A stretch of 32,846 nucleotides of DNA from Cyclobacteriaceae bacterium (GCA_018224645.1 JAGTVG010000365.1:1-32846); one strand, 5' to 3'. Numbered from the stretch's first letter, positions 9,464 through 19,024 are shown. Translations and numbers: made by a program. Notes: generated by a model not told the origin, from the sequence alone.

Positions 9464-11011
9464 ATGATCATGAAAATAAAAATAACATCAAAATTTGTTT
9501 TGGCCGGTATGTTGATGGCATTCCTTATCTCCAGCTGTACTGATGATTTCGAGGAAATAAATACCAATGACCGGGTGCTGACTGAACTGGATGCCGCCAC
9601 ATTGGGTAACATGTATGGACGTCTCCAGTATATAGGTTTTTATATGGATTATCACCAGATCTCGCAGAACCTGTTCGCAGATCATTATTGCCAGTATTTT
9701 GCCAATACCCAGAACGCATTCAGTTCTGACAGGTATGTCCTGGTGGGAGGTTGGCTGAATGGAGCATGGAATGCTTTCTACAGTAATATTCCAAATAACC
9801 TGGGCGAGATTCTGGTTGCGACGGATCCTGCTGTTAACCCGGGATTTGAAACTTTACATGCGCTGGCTCAGATCTGGCGTGTAATCGTTTATGAACGTAT
9901 TGCGAATTACTGGGGACCTATTCCTTATTCCCAGGTAAATAATGCCGAACCAAATGTACCGTACGACAGTGAACGCGACATTTACCTGAGTTTCTTCAAG
10001 ACGCTGGATGATGCCCTGGCCATTTTGAACGCAAATCAAGGCGGAAATGCCTTTGGAGCAAATGATCAGATCTATGGGGGCGACATCGACAAATGGATCA
10101 TTTTTGCAAACACGTTGAGACTCCGGATTGCGATGAGGATATCCAACGTGGAGCAAACCATTGCACAGACCGAAGCTGAGAAAGCAGTTACAGCTGGCGT
10201 AATGACGAGCAATGACGATGATGCCATTTTCCAGACAACTGCCAATTCACCGCATAATATGCCCAGGATGGTACCCTGGAATGAATTCCGTATGAGTGCT
10301 GCCATGGAAAGTGTACTGAAAGGGTATGAAGATCCACGGATGGAAGAGTTTTTCTCTCCGGCAGTTACAGATGGAGAATACAGGGGTTTGCGCAACGGAT
10401 ACGAAATCGTTGACCTTGCCAAGCCGGAATTGTTCTATGACAATCTATCCAGGTTAGGACCCAGATGGATCCCTGTTGATGTGCAGAGTACGCTTCCATG
10501 GGAAATCATGCTTTCACCTGAAGCGTATTTCCTGCGGGCAGAAGGCGCCTTGAGGGGCTGGGCTATGGGTGGATCTGCCGAAGAACTCTACAATCTGGGC
10601 ATAGAAAAAAGTATGATATACTGGGGCATAACAGATCCATCCGCTATTGCCGCTTATCAGCAGAGTACAAATGTGCCCATCGCAACCCACGATGCACCGG
10701 TGCCGCTTTCAACAATTCCGGTAAAATATGATCCTGCCGTAGCACTCGAACAGATCATGACACAGAAATGGCTTGGATTGTATCCGGATGGATGGGAAGC
10801 CTGGGCCGAGGTACGCCGCACCGATCTGCCCAGGATGTATCCGAGAATGGCTTCTGAAAATCCGGATGTAGCCCCTGATGAAATGATGCGCAGGGTACAG
10901 TTTGTCAGCGGTGAATATGAAACCAATTCGGAAGCAGTACAGGATGCCTTACAGAAATTAGGAGGACCCGATAAAGGATCCACACGGCTTTGGTGGAATC
11001 CTGCCAATTGA
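9464..11011 (+). CDS. SusD-like (SusD/RagB, SusD-like_2 type) glycan-binding lipoprotein
   Basis: Surface lipoprotein that captures glycan and closes the SusC channel. The ORF extends upstream only to a TTG at 9443; the ATGs at 9464 and 9470 are better starts, and from 9464 the lipobox is LISSC with Cys25 (515 aa). After the Cys comes DDFEEINTND, typical of SusD proteins. The helical TPR-type fold is indicated by IWRVIVYERIANYWGPIPY, DKWIIFANTLRLRIAMRI and the C-terminal QKWLGLYPDGWEAWAEVRRT, all marks of the SusD-like_2 subfamily (PF12771) as I remember it. It directly follows the susC-like gene and is followed by a strong hairpin, so the transport pair forms a two-gene transcription unit. 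Ligand-contact residues cannot be identified without a structure. Confidence 0.93.
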   Translation: MIMKIKITSKFVLAGMLMAFLISSCTDDFEEINTNDRVLTELDAATLGNMYGRLQYIGFYMDYHQISQNLFADHYCQYFANTQNAFSSDRYVLVGGWLNGAWNAFYSNIPNNLGEILVATDPAVNPGFETLHALAQIWRVIVYERIANYWGPIPYSQVNNAEPNVPYDSERDIYLSFFKTLDDALAILNANQGGNAFGANDQIYGGDIDKWIIFANTLRLRIAMRISNVEQTIAQTEAEKAVTAGVMTSNDDDAIFQTTANSPHNMPRMVPWNEFRMSAAMESVLKGYEDPRMEEFFSPAVTDGEYRGLRNGYEIVDLAKPELFYDNLSRLGPRWIPVDVQSTLPWEIMLSPEAYFLRAEGALRGWAMGGSAEELYNLGIEKSMIYWGITDPSAIAAYQQSTNVPIATHDAPVPLSTIPVKYDPAVALEQIMTQKWLGLYPDGWEAWAEVRRTDLPRMYPRMASENPDVAPDEMMRRVQFVSGEYETNSEAVQDALQKLGGPDKGSTRLWWNPAN

Positions 11012-11036
11012 AATGATATTACCTTTTACAGTAAGA

Positions 11037-11068
11037 AAAAAAGACAGGCGTAAATGCCTGTCTTTTTT
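11037..11068. terminator. Rho-independent terminator after the susCD-like pair
   Basis: Perfect 13-bp stem: AAAAAAGACAGGC (11037-11049) pairs with GCCTGTCTTTTTT (11056-11068) around the six-base loop GTAAAT. A T-run follows on the plus strand and an A-run precedes it, so it could work both ways. It lies 25 bases after the susD-like stop and ends that transcript. Confidence 0.9.
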
Positions 11069-11149
11069 AATTTTTAATAAATTGAATCTATTATAAGGGC
11101 AATTATTACTTTTTTAGATCAGGCGGATATTGAAATGCCATGCAACCGG

Positions 11150-14100
11150 ATGAAAAAAGGTCTTTTATATCGCGTTATAATTCTGAGTTTCAGCTTAATC
11201 TTTATTTCCTGCTGTAAACAGAAAGACGAACTTTTTACGCTGATTTCGAATGAACGGACCGGTATAAAATTCAGGAATGTCATTGAGGAAACCGAAAATT
11301 TCAATCACCTGCATTACAGCTATTTATATAATGGAGCAGGAGTATCCATTGGCGATATCAACAATGATGGATTATCTGACATTTATTTTACCGGCAATCT
11401 GGCTGCTTCCCGCCTCTACCTGAACAAGGGAAATTTTAAATTTGAAGACATCACCGCAAAGGCCGGAGTTTCCGCCCGGGAAACATGGAATAACGGGGCG
11501 AATATGGCTGATATCAATGGAGATGGATTCCTCGACATTTATGTCTGCAGTTCGACAGACGGAAGACCTGAATACAGAAAAAACTTGTTGTTTATCAATA
11601 ACGGCGATCTGACTTTTTCAGAGAAAGCCGGGGAGTATGGTATCGATGATGCTGCCTATTCCACACACAGCGCATTTTTTGATTATGACAAGGATGGTGA
11701 CCTGGATCTGTTCACGCTCAATCATTCTGTGGATAGCTATGCCATGTTTAACGAGCGATCGGCCGGTTATAAACATGAACCGAGTGCCAGATACGGACAT
11801 AAACTCTTCAGGAATGACGGGGCTTTCTTTACAGAGGTAACCAGGGAAGCAGGCATCATCTCCAATGTCATCAATTTCGGACTTGGAATTGCGGTAGCGG
11901 ATTTTAACAATGATCGCTGGCCCGATATTTATATCTGCAACGATTATTATGAACAGGATTATCTGTTTATTAATCAGAAAGACGGGACCTTTTCAGAACA
12001 ACTGGAAGAATATTTCAGCCATGTATCCTTTTCTTCGATGGGCTGTGATGCCGCGGATATCAACAATGATGGCTATATTGATCTTTTTACCCTCGATATG
12101 CTTCCGGAAGATAATATTGAACAAAAACTTGTGGAAGGGCCGCATAATTATGAAAAATTCAAATTGCTTGAAACGAGAGGTTTTTATCATCAAACAACCC
12201 GGAATATGCTGCAATTGAACAATCATGGGAAGTATTTTACGGAGATTGGTCAGTATGCCGGGGTGTTCAGCACCAATTGGAGCTGGTCGCCCCTGCTGTT
12301 CGATTATGACAATGATGGATTGAAGGACATTTTTATAACCAATGGATATGGCAAGAACAATACCCATATGGACGTAATAATGATGCTTGTTGAAGACGCC
12401 GTGGTACAGCAAAGGGGAGGACAAGGTATGAATGATATAGATTTTGTCAACCAGGTTCCCCCTACCATATTAAAGAATTACATGTTCAGAAATAATGGAG
12501 ACCTCACATTTTCCGATGTTAAGGATCAATGGGGATTCGATAAAAAAACGCTTTCAAACGGGGCAGCTTACGGCGATCTGGACAATGACGGTGATATGGA
12601 CCTGGTGATCAGTAACGTCAACGATTACGCTTTTGTCTATAGAAACAATTCGGACAAAATTACAGGAAACCATTACCTGAAAATAAAACTGATTGGAAGT
12701 GGTTTCAATACAGGCGGAATCGGGGCGCGGATCGATATCACCTGCAAGGACCGGGTTTATACACAGGAATTTATGCCGTCACGGGGATATATGTCGTCCA
12801 TGGATCATGCGATCATCTTTGGATTGGGTAGCGCTACCCATGTAGATACACTCAGGATCATCTGGCCTGACTTACGTGTGCAGGAAATCACCAACATTGA
12901 AGCCGGCCAGGTGATTACCCTTAAAAATGAAAATGCTTATCAAAAAGAGCTTCAGGACCCATCACCACATGATCAGATTTTCAGGGCGTTGCATGGAGAT
13001 ACACTGGGTAACTTTAAACATCAGGAAAATGATTACAACGATTTCAGGGACCAGCCGTTACTTCCCTATCTGCTCTCTACACAGGGACCATTCCTGGCAA
13101 AAGGAGATGTGGATAACGATGGACACGAAGATATTTTTATAGGTGGATCAAAAGGTTTTCCTGGAAAATTATACATCCATGATGGTAACGGCAGTTTTGA
13201 ACAACAGGAAATGACATGTTTTGAAAAGGATGCAACATGTGAGGATCTTGGTGCACGCTTCATTGATGTGGACATGGATAAGGATCTTGATCTTTATGTG
13301 GTCAGTGGAGGTAATGAATTTACAATTTCTTCTTCTAACCTGCAGGACCGTTTGTATCTCAATGATGGCAAGGGATCATTTTCAAAAGCCGAAAATCATC
13401 TGCCTGAAATGATATCAAGCGGATCCTGTGTTAAATCCGCCGATATGGATAATGATGGGGATCCCGACCTGTTTATCGGCGGAAGACTGACTCCTGGTTT
13501 ATATCCCATAGCCCCAAGAAGCTATCTTTTGGAGAATGATGGAAAAGGGCATTTCAGGGATGTGACCAAAATTAAAAATGAGGGCCTGGAATATCCGGGA
13601 ATGGTAACCGATGCAATCTGGGCCGATATCAACGGTGATGGTTTCCCGGATCTCATACTGGTGGGTGAATGGATGCCTGTGAGGATATTCCTGAATACAG
13701 GTTCAGAATTTCATGAGATCATGGATCAGAAATTGATGGAAAATTCATTCGGATGGTGGAACAGGATCGTTTCCGCTGATTTTGACCAGGATGGAGATCC
13801 TGATTTTGTTCTTGGAAATTTTGGATTGAATTCTGAGCTTAGCGCGTCAGTCGGCGAACCTGTCCGCATCTATGCCCAAGATTTCGACAATGATGGATCA
13901 CTTGATGCCGTGATAGGCCATTATAACAATGGTAAAAATTATCCGATCTATTCAAAGGATGATCTGGCCGCTAAGATAAATGGTATACATGATAAATATC
14001 CTGATTATAAATCCTATGCGGATCAAACAATTTCTGATATTTTTTCAGAAGAAGCCCTTCAGAAAGCCCTGGAATTGAAAGCCACCAATTTCAGCAGCAG

Positions 14101-14467
14101 TTACCTTGAAAATAAGGGCAACAATCAGTTTGAACTTACTTCGTTACCCATGCAGGCACAATTATCTCCGGTTTATGGAATTCAGACAGGAGATTTCAAT
14201 CAGGATGGTCATCTGGATCTGATACTTGCTGGTAATTTTTATGGTTTCAGGATCAAATTTGGACATTATGATGCCAATAAGGGATTACTTCTTTTGGGAG
14301 ACAGGCATGGTAATTTTAAGGAAGTTCCTAATCATGTGAGCGGATTATTACTTGATGGGGAAGTGCGTGACATAAAAATGATTAATTTGTCCCCAGATAA
14401 GGATATGTTGATTTTTTTACTTAATAATGATCATGCTCAGTTTTATGAATTCAATCATATCAAGTAG
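11150..14467 (+). CDS. Large FG-GAP/VCBS-repeat lipoprotein with ASPIC/UnbV domain (CRTAC1-like)
   Basis: Predicted surface lipoprotein of 1105 aa; biochemical role unknown. The ATG at 11150 gives a compact signal peptide with lipobox FISC (Cys21); an in-frame ATG at 11135 is possible. I count 14 calcium-loop motifs of the D-x-[DN]-x-D-G-x-x-D type (for example DINNDGLSD, DYDKDGDLD, DFNQDGHLD; two have the G or spacing altered), spread over two beta-propeller-like blocks. Between them, at about 520-590, is an ASPIC/UnbV domain (GGIGARI, FMPSRGYMSS, IIWPDLRVQEI). This architecture is frequent near susCD genes in Bacteroidota, where a carbohydrate- or protein-binding role is usually assumed. 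It follows the susCD terminator and precedes the 257-aa lipoprotein by six bases, so those two are probably an operon and may act together. Confidence 0.85.
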   Translation: MKKGLLYRVIILSFSLIFISCCKQKDELFTLISNERTGIKFRNVIEETENFNHLHYSYLYNGAGVSIGDINNDGLSDIYFTGNLAASRLYLNKGNFKFEDITAKAGVSARETWNNGANMADINGDGFLDIYVCSSTDGRPEYRKNLLFINNGDLTFSEKAGEYGIDDAAYSTHSAFFDYDKDGDLDLFTLNHSVDSYAMFNERSAGYKHEPSARYGHKLFRNDGAFFTEVTREAGIISNVINFGLGIAVADFNNDRWPDIYICNDYYEQDYLFINQKDGTFSEQLEEYFSHVSFSSMGCDAADINNDGYIDLFTLDMLPEDNIEQKLVEGPHNYEKFKLLETRGFYHQTTRNMLQLNNHGKYFTEIGQYAGVFSTNWSWSPLLFDYDNDGLKDIFITNGYGKNNTHMDVIMMLVEDAVVQQRGGQGMNDIDFVNQVPPTILKNYMFRNNGDLTFSDVKDQWGFDKKTLSNGAAYGDLDNDGDMDLVISNVNDYAFVYRNNSDKITGNHYLKIKLIGSGFNTGGIGARIDITCKDRVYTQEFMPSRGYMSSMDHAIIFGLGSATHVDTLRIIWPDLRVQEITNIEAGQVITLKNENAYQKELQDPSPHDQIFRALHGDTLGNFKHQENDYNDFRDQPLLPYLLSTQGPFLAKGDVDNDGHEDIFIGGSKGFPGKLYIHDGNGSFEQQEMTCFEKDATCEDLGARFIDVDMDKDLDLYVVSGGNEFTISSSNLQDRLYLNDGKGSFSKAENHLPEMISSGSCVKSADMDNDGDPDLFIGGRLTPGLYPIAPRSYLLENDGKGHFRDVTKIKNEGLEYPGMVTDAIWADINGDGFPDLILVGEWMPVRIFLNTGSEFHEIMDQKLMENSFGWWNRIVSADFDQDGDPDFVLGNFGLNSELSASVGEPVRIYAQDFDNDGSLDAVIGHYNNGKNYPIYSKDDLAAKINGIHDKYPDYKSYADQTISDIFSEEALQKALELKATNFSSSYLENKGNNQFELTSLPMQAQLSPVYGIQTGDFNQDGHLDLILAGNFYGFRIKFGHYDANKGLLLLGDRHGNFKEVPNHVSGLLLDGEVRDIKMINLSPDKDMLIFLLNNDHAQFYEFNHIK

Positions 14468-14473
14468 TTTAAA

Positions 14474-15247
14474 ATGCAGAAATACCACATTTTTTTATTC
14501 ACAGTTCTTCTGATACTATGTTCATGTAAAAAATCCCCGGAAAGGGATCTTTCTCTCAGCGTGGAGGAATACAAAAAACTTGGCATGGCGGATCCGACGA
14601 GAACCTGGAAACATGAGGATTACCGGCAGGCGTATGTCGTTTTATCCCAACTGAGATCAGATCGGCCGGGTGCGCTGCCCAGGAAAGGGAGTAATAAATC
14701 AGGAAAGTATTTTGATCGATTGATCAGCATGGACAATATTTCATTTCTCAAGGATGATGCAATGCCCTTAATGGAAAAAGCAATGCAAATACAATCCTAT
14801 ATACTGATTCAAAGTGATCTGACTGGTATATATACCAATGAAAATAGCCAGGATCAATTTTATAACCGGGAATTGATTGAATTGTATCTGTTCGGGCTTT
14901 CCATCATGGAGCAAATGCTGCAGCTTTCGCAAAAAATAAATGAATCTGATGAGGAGGAAGTTATCCGGATGCAGACAGGATTACCAACCCTGCGATTCAC
15001 ATACCTGACTCAGGTGGCATTTATTCTTGAAAAACAGAAAAATTCTTCAACCTACCTTACAAAAGACCTGGAAAGGCTTACAGACAGCCTATACAATTCA
15101 GTGGTGAAAAACAGGATATGGATGGAAGCTTCCACACGGGCCAATCTGGAAAAACAAATGCTGGTCGTCATGGATTCAGTATCATCAAAACATGTCAGAA
15201 ATAAATATGAGAACCTGATAGAAATATTATCGAAAGATCCTTCCTGA
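14474..15247 (+). CDS. Hypothetical helical lipoprotein, partner of the VCBS/ASPIC protein
   Basis: Not recognised by name. The 257-aa protein has a short lipoprotein signal (MQKYHIFLFTVLLILCSC) with possible lipid-bearing Cys at 16 or 18. The rest is soluble and predominantly helical, with alternating hydrophobic positions and no repeats or catalytic motifs that I can identify. Segments such as ELIELYLFGLSIMEQMLQL and YLTKDLERLTDSLYNSV look amphipathic. The ATG lies six bases after the stop of the FG-GAP/ASPIC gene, so co-translation is likely. Similar small lipoproteins following VCBS proteins are familiar in Bacteroidota, which suggests a conserved two-gene module (from memory, not checked). 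Last gene of the plus-strand block. Confidence 0.7.
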   Translation: MQKYHIFLFTVLLILCSCKKSPERDLSLSVEEYKKLGMADPTRTWKHEDYRQAYVVLSQLRSDRPGALPRKGSNKSGKYFDRLISMDNISFLKDDAMPLMEKAMQIQSYILIQSDLTGIYTNENSQDQFYNRELIELYLFGLSIMEQMLQLSQKINESDEEEVIRMQTGLPTLRFTYLTQVAFILEKQKNSSTYLTKDLERLTDSLYNSVVKNRIWMEASTRANLEKQMLVVMDSVSSKHVRNKYENLIEILSKDPS

Positions 15248-15470
15248 ACTTTTCTGAATATTTCCGTAATTTTTCAATGAAAACTTCATAGCGAAAACAA
15301 CCTGGTTTTATTTCAGCCGGGTCTTCATGCATGGCGCTTCGCACCACAAAATCATATCCCCAACGAATTATCATTAAAATCCATCCAAAATTTAGAATTG
15401 ACCTTTTATGCTCAATTTCCCTGACAAAGATTGAAGGATTAAACACTGAGTGATATGCGGCATTGATCCC
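15248..15470. other. Non-coding spacer between converging gene blocks
   Basis: This spacer separates the plus-strand block from the convergent alpha/beta hydrolase gene. A minus-strand open frame (ATG at 15446, running into the upstream gene to 15195) could encode 83 aa, but it has no recognisable motif and overlaps the end of the lipoprotein gene, so it is not called. No clear terminator hairpin was found. Confidence 0.35.
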
Positions 15471-15605
15471 CGGTTACCCAGTTACCCGGTTGTCCGATTC
15501 CCGACGATCCGGCCATGGGCGGGAGGTCGTGTATTCTCGAGCCCCGACATTGTCAGGCGCCTCGGGATCCCCAATTCCCCGGATAACCCGATTACCCGGT
15601 TGCCC
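15471..15605. repeat. Two-cluster intergenic repeat of GTTACCC-type units
   Basis: Two arrays of degenerate 7-8 base units flank a core of about 65 bp. The left array (15471-15501) reads GGTTACCC, AGTTACCC, GGTTGTCC, GATTCCC. The right array (15570-15605) reads AATTCCCC, GATAACCC, GATTACCC, GGTTGCCC. An identical 11-mer TTACCCGGTTG occurs at 15482-15492 and 15592-15602. The core is GC-rich and contains the palindrome AGGCGCCT. The repeat runs to the stop codon of the alpha/beta hydrolase gene. It looks like a dispersed intergenic element; its function is unknown. Confidence 0.6.
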
Positions 15606-15607
15606 TC

Positions 15608-16867
15608 CTATTTCAGCCACCTGTCGAACCACTCGAAAGCATCCTTCTGCATCGCGGCATCAAATTTATGGTCGCCCGTATAAAAACGGCCCTGGTAATG
15701 ATCCGCCGCGCCAGCCTTCGCAAAGGTCTCCTGTAAAATTTTATCGGCCTTTACCATTTCAGGGAGCGTATATAATCCATCCTGGCTGTTATTCATCGTC
15801 ATGGTGGGAAGGGGAACACGTAAACCCAGGATCTCCGGAAAATCGAGGTATTTTGGCAAAAGCGGTGTATAAGTCATCCAGGTATGGGTATAGGCTTTGT
15901 TCAGGAGAAAATCCGACCAGGTAGACATGAAGCCGACACAAACGGCACACCTGACCCGGTGATCTGTTCCGCCAAGGTAAACGGTGCGTAACCCGCCGCC
16001 GGAAAGTCCGGCACATCCGATCCGTTCACTGTTTACCTCCTTCCGGGCGGCCAATATCCCGAGTGCCTGCCGGTCTTCCGCCAGATAAACCCCCGGCCAG
16101 GTGGTGCCCGCACAGAACAGTGATTTCGCCATGATGTGCTCGTGTTCTCCGGACCATTGGTTATATATTTCAATGTTTTCATGTGCCTCAGGGTTCCTGT
16201 CGGATCTGCCACGGGTTGAACTGCCTCCCCAGGTAATCTCAGCCATATCTTCAAACCGGACACGCCGGCTGCCAAAGGTGAAAGTATCGTGGACGAGGAC
16301 CACATAACCCCGCCTGGCAACCTCATTGGCCCAGGCATTGCCCTCATAATACTGTTGCTGATGGTGTTCCATCATGGGATGCATCTGATTGGAAGTCCTG
16401 GTGATCTTTCGTTTGCCAAAATATTTATTGCCGCCATGGTCATGCAGTCCCAGGATGCCCGGTAAGGGCCCTCCGGCATTCGCTGGTTTGAGCAATATGG
16501 CTTCAGTCCTGTGACCGTATGGCAATTGCCAGCTGAGTTCCTCAATTTCCAGTCCATCATATTCATATTTTTTGTCCACGGTAACCGCAGGTGTATTCCC
16601 TGTCTCCGGTGAAGATATCAATTCCCTGGTTTTATCCAGGGCCATCTTTCGCCATGATTCCAGATTTTCCCAGCCGCCTTTCCGGTATGAGAGGGACGGC
16701 GGATCGGTTACAAGCTGGTCAGCCCATGGCCCGTAAATGCCGATGATGCTTTTACCCTTTTCATCGATGAGGGGTTTCTTTTTGGGCATCCCTTGCATAT
16801 ATTCCGGAAAAATGGACATGCTGCCAAGGACAGCCGTGGATTTTAAAAATTTCCTTCTGGAGCTCAT
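15608..16867 (-). CDS. Tat-type exported alpha/beta hydrolase (acetyl-xylan-esterase/dienelactone-hydrolase-like)
   Basis: Probable esterase acting in the periplasm, perhaps removing ester substituents from glycans. The 419-aa protein begins MSSRRKFLKSTAVLGSMS, a twin-arginine-type leader common in Bacteroidota enzymes. The alpha/beta hydrolase fold is clear: LHDHGG near 141-146 (oxyanion-hole region), GYVVLVHD near 187-194, the nucleophile elbow GLSGG with Ser289, DGLYTLPE supplying Asp363, and TGDHKF supplying His400. The set Ser-Asp-His in the right order gives a full triad, so an active enzyme is expected. Its length and long N-terminal cap fit the Abhydrolase_7 group as I recall it. It is the last of the minus-strand genes and 229 bp separate it from the upstream 622-aa gene, so it may have its own promoter. 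Confidence 0.82.
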   Translation of the reverse strand: MSSRRKFLKSTAVLGSMSIFPEYMQGMPKKKPLIDEKGKSIIGIYGPWADQLVTDPPSLSYRKGGWENLESWRKMALDKTRELISSPETGNTPAVTVDKKYEYDGLEIEELSWQLPYGHRTEAILLKPANAGGPLPGILGLHDHGGNKYFGKRKITRTSNQMHPMMEHHQQQYYEGNAWANEVARRGYVVLVHDTFTFGSRRVRFEDMAEITWGGSSTRGRSDRNPEAHENIEIYNQWSGEHEHIMAKSLFCAGTTWPGVYLAEDRQALGILAARKEVNSERIGCAGLSGGGLRTVYLGGTDHRVRCAVCVGFMSTWSDFLLNKAYTHTWMTYTPLLPKYLDFPEILGLRVPLPTMTMNNSQDGLYTLPEMVKADKILQETFAKAGAADHYQGRFYTGDHKFDAAMQKDAFEWFDRWLK

Positions 16868-17096
16868 GATTTTGTTCGTTTGTTTTAATTAATTATCTAA
16901 TCCATAACCCGGAATGACGGCATGGATCCTGGTTTGAAGACCTCGGCTCATCAATTGAAATATAATTTCTTTAACCAATAGAAATCTCCCGAGGGGGTTC
17001 CTGATCTGAAAATCTTCAGGGTCCTCCATTGGTATGATCCTGAGCGGGAACGTACAGATCGCCCCCCACCTTCGTGCTTCGAGCTTCACGTTTTTC
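16868..17096. other. Intergenic region with CGAAG-rich repeat-like sequence
   Basis: No gene was seen. On the minus strand, right after the 622-aa gene's stop, the bases around 17070-17092 read as CGTGAAGCTCGAAGCACGAA, a CGAAG-type mini-repeat. At about 16911-16926 the plus strand has CGGAATGACGGCATGG, similar to one arm of the hairpins at 26301-26351 and 27576-27611 but without its partner. The stretch just ahead of the hydrolase start is AT-rich and may hold its promoter. Confidence 0.35.
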
Positions 17097-18965
17097 CTAT
17101 TCCTTCCCATGCTTGCCTGTCTCCCGTTCCTCCCATCCGCTTCTGCCCTCGTCCATGAATATTTCAACCACCGTTTTAGAAACCCTGTCATCCACTTCCT
17201 CAACCAGCTGAACACGCAACGGATGGGTCAGGCGTCGCTGCCATTCAAGCACCGGTGCATAGGGTTCGTTTCCCTGAGCAATTTCATAAATAAGATAAGC
17301 CCATTTTTCTGAAAATACACTGCCCTTCAATGCGGGAACTACCTGCTGCATATTGGACGATAAAAAAGGATGGGAAAGGCCGCGTGCCCAGTAGATCCAG
17401 GGTCCGCCGGTAATATAAAAAAATGGGTTCAACAGACGTGTTCTTGATTCAATGCCTGCATTCGCATAACCCAGCTGTATTCCGGCGAAACCTATTCCCG
17501 TCTCTTCGTTGAAGAATGTGATCCATGGAACATCGGCTTCCATTTTTATATCCGTCAGGTCCGGCATGGTACTGACATTGTATGTGATGATTGAATCCCT
17601 TACGATATCATACCACGATGCATGGGTCATCAGTTCGCGTTTGAACACGATCTCGGCATTCCTCATGGCCAGGCAATTCACGGTTTCATTGATCCGCATG
17701 CAGGTGGAGCTGATAAAATAGGGCATTCCCGGATAAAACTCATACCTCACCGAAGCATCCACCTCGGGCACTCCCCTCAGATGATCCCACATTTCATTGG
17801 TGGCAATGACAGGTCCGGCCACCGAATTGATATTAGCCGGAGGTTTCCAGTCTGCGGTGTGGGTCCATGCCCTGGGCGGTACATAGATCCCCGGATTCCA
17901 GTGAATGGCCCCATTGGTTTCCATCCGGTGGAACAAGGGCTCACCGGGTTTACTTTTCAGAACAATCTGGTCGAGGTGTCCCGATTCGGGATGCAACACA
18001 ACAGAGATCTGATTATTTTCAATGAGCATTCCGGGACGCTCTCCCTGTACCCTCAGGTCGGTCTGATACGTTTTGGCCATTGCATCTTCATTGCCATAGT
18101 AGATTAAAAATACACGGCTTGATTTCGCCGGGACGCTGGCCAGAAAGGCAACCCGGGAAGTGACGGTCGGCATCCACAAGGGTACCTCCCTCGTGGGGTC
18201 CCCACTTTCATCAGGGGCTAGATCATCCTCCTCCAGGAATTTCTGAATGTCATATACCTGGGATGCAACCTCCTCCAGTGCGTGTGTCCCGGGGTTTACA
18301 GCAACCACGCGGATCTCGCGGGTCAGATGCAGCGCTTCATCGGGATAAAAAGCGAGGAGTACTTCCACGGGTTCGTCAGTCCGGTTGATCCCGGCTGTTT
18401 CACTGACTACCACCGATTTATACTTTGGCCATGCCTCATCAAAGACTTCGGCTCCCGAAGGTGCGGTCACTTTTCTTTCCGCGGCTATAATGATATCATC
18501 ATTCGAAGCATGGACCGACTTCTTCATCCGGACAGACAACTTTACCGTATAGGTTTGACCCGGCTGCCATTTCACCCATCCGATCACATGCGGATTTTTA
18601 TAATGGGTACCATCCTGCGACATGCTGTATCCTGAGGGTGGACGCTCGGAAAGCGGTGGTTTGCTCAGATTTTCCACCTCATCTTCCCGGCGGAGTTCAG
18701 TAGCCCGGAGTACTTTACCATCTACGGCTGCTTCCACTTCGATGATCGAAGATTCCGGCAATTCCAGTTCTGCCTTAAAGTGATAAAAAGGGATCCCCGG
18801 AGCGGGGTATCCGAGTTCAATTTCCCTGATGTGCAATTCCCCGCCACCCCTTGTCCTTTGCGCTTCAAGGGAATGATTTACGAACAGTGAAATTACAAGG
18901 ATCAGGCTCATGCATGATGTTGTTCCTGATCCGTTTCCCATAATCCTGGATATAAAATTTGCCAT
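17097..18965 (-). CDS. Exported protein of unknown function with mutarotase-like beta-sandwich
   Basis: Not recognised. The 622-aa protein has a signal peptide (hydrophobic LILVISLFV, cleavage near LEAQ); ATGs at 18941 or 18911 are also possible starts. Residues about 40-180 look like Ig-like beta-strands (FYHFKAELELPESSIIEVEA, YTVKLSVRMKK). At about 270-285, PAKSSRVFLIYYGN resembles the end of a beta-sandwich found before large carbohydrate-active domains. From about 300, the pattern LIENNQISVVLHPESGHLDQI followed by VRYEFYPGMPYFISS and NAEIVFKRELM resembles the galactose-mutarotase-like super-sandwich present in many polysaccharide lyases and GH families. Aromatic residues are abundant (WNPG, WTHTADWKPP, GGPWIYWARG). 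The tail (GRSGWEERETGKHGKE) is low in complexity. It follows the 886-aa gene by 59 bp and probably shares its transcript. A carbohydrate role is inferred. Confidence 0.65.
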   Translation of the reverse strand: MANFISRIMGNGSGTTSCMSLILVISLFVNHSLEAQRTRGGGELHIREIELGYPAPGIPFYHFKAELELPESSIIEVEAAVDGKVLRATELRREDEVENLSKPPLSERPPSGYSMSQDGTHYKNPHVIGWVKWQPGQTYTVKLSVRMKKSVHASNDDIIIAAERKVTAPSGAEVFDEAWPKYKSVVVSETAGINRTDEPVEVLLAFYPDEALHLTREIRVVAVNPGTHALEEVASQVYDIQKFLEEDDLAPDESGDPTREVPLWMPTVTSRVAFLASVPAKSSRVFLIYYGNEDAMAKTYQTDLRVQGERPGMLIENNQISVVLHPESGHLDQIVLKSKPGEPLFHRMETNGAIHWNPGIYVPPRAWTHTADWKPPANINSVAGPVIATNEMWDHLRGVPEVDASVRYEFYPGMPYFISSTCMRINETVNCLAMRNAEIVFKRELMTHASWYDIVRDSIITYNVSTMPDLTDIKMEADVPWITFFNEETGIGFAGIQLGYANAGIESRTRLLNPFFYITGGPWIYWARGLSHPFLSSNMQQVVPALKGSVFSEKWAYLIYEIAQGNEPYAPVLEWQRRLTHPLRVQLVEEVDDRVSKTVVEIFMDEGRSGWEERETGKHGKE

Positions 18966-19024
18966 TGATGATATCTTTTATTTTGCCGAATCTGATTCAG
19001 TAAATTGATTTTCTGTATTAATAT

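Noticed and set aside
15195-15446. Minus-strand open frame of 83 codons in the convergent spacer
   Set aside because: It overlaps the end of the 257-aa lipoprotein gene and shows no motif. It could be a decayed gene, but the evidence is too thin for a call.
15471-15605. CRISPR-like appearance of the GTTACCC units
   Set aside because: Units are only 7-8 bases, degenerate, and without unique spacers of constant length.
17622-18107. Plus-strand open frame of 161 codons opposite the 622-aa gene
   Set aside because: His/Gly/Pro-rich translation typical of an antisense shadow; the minus-strand frame runs far beyond it on both sides.
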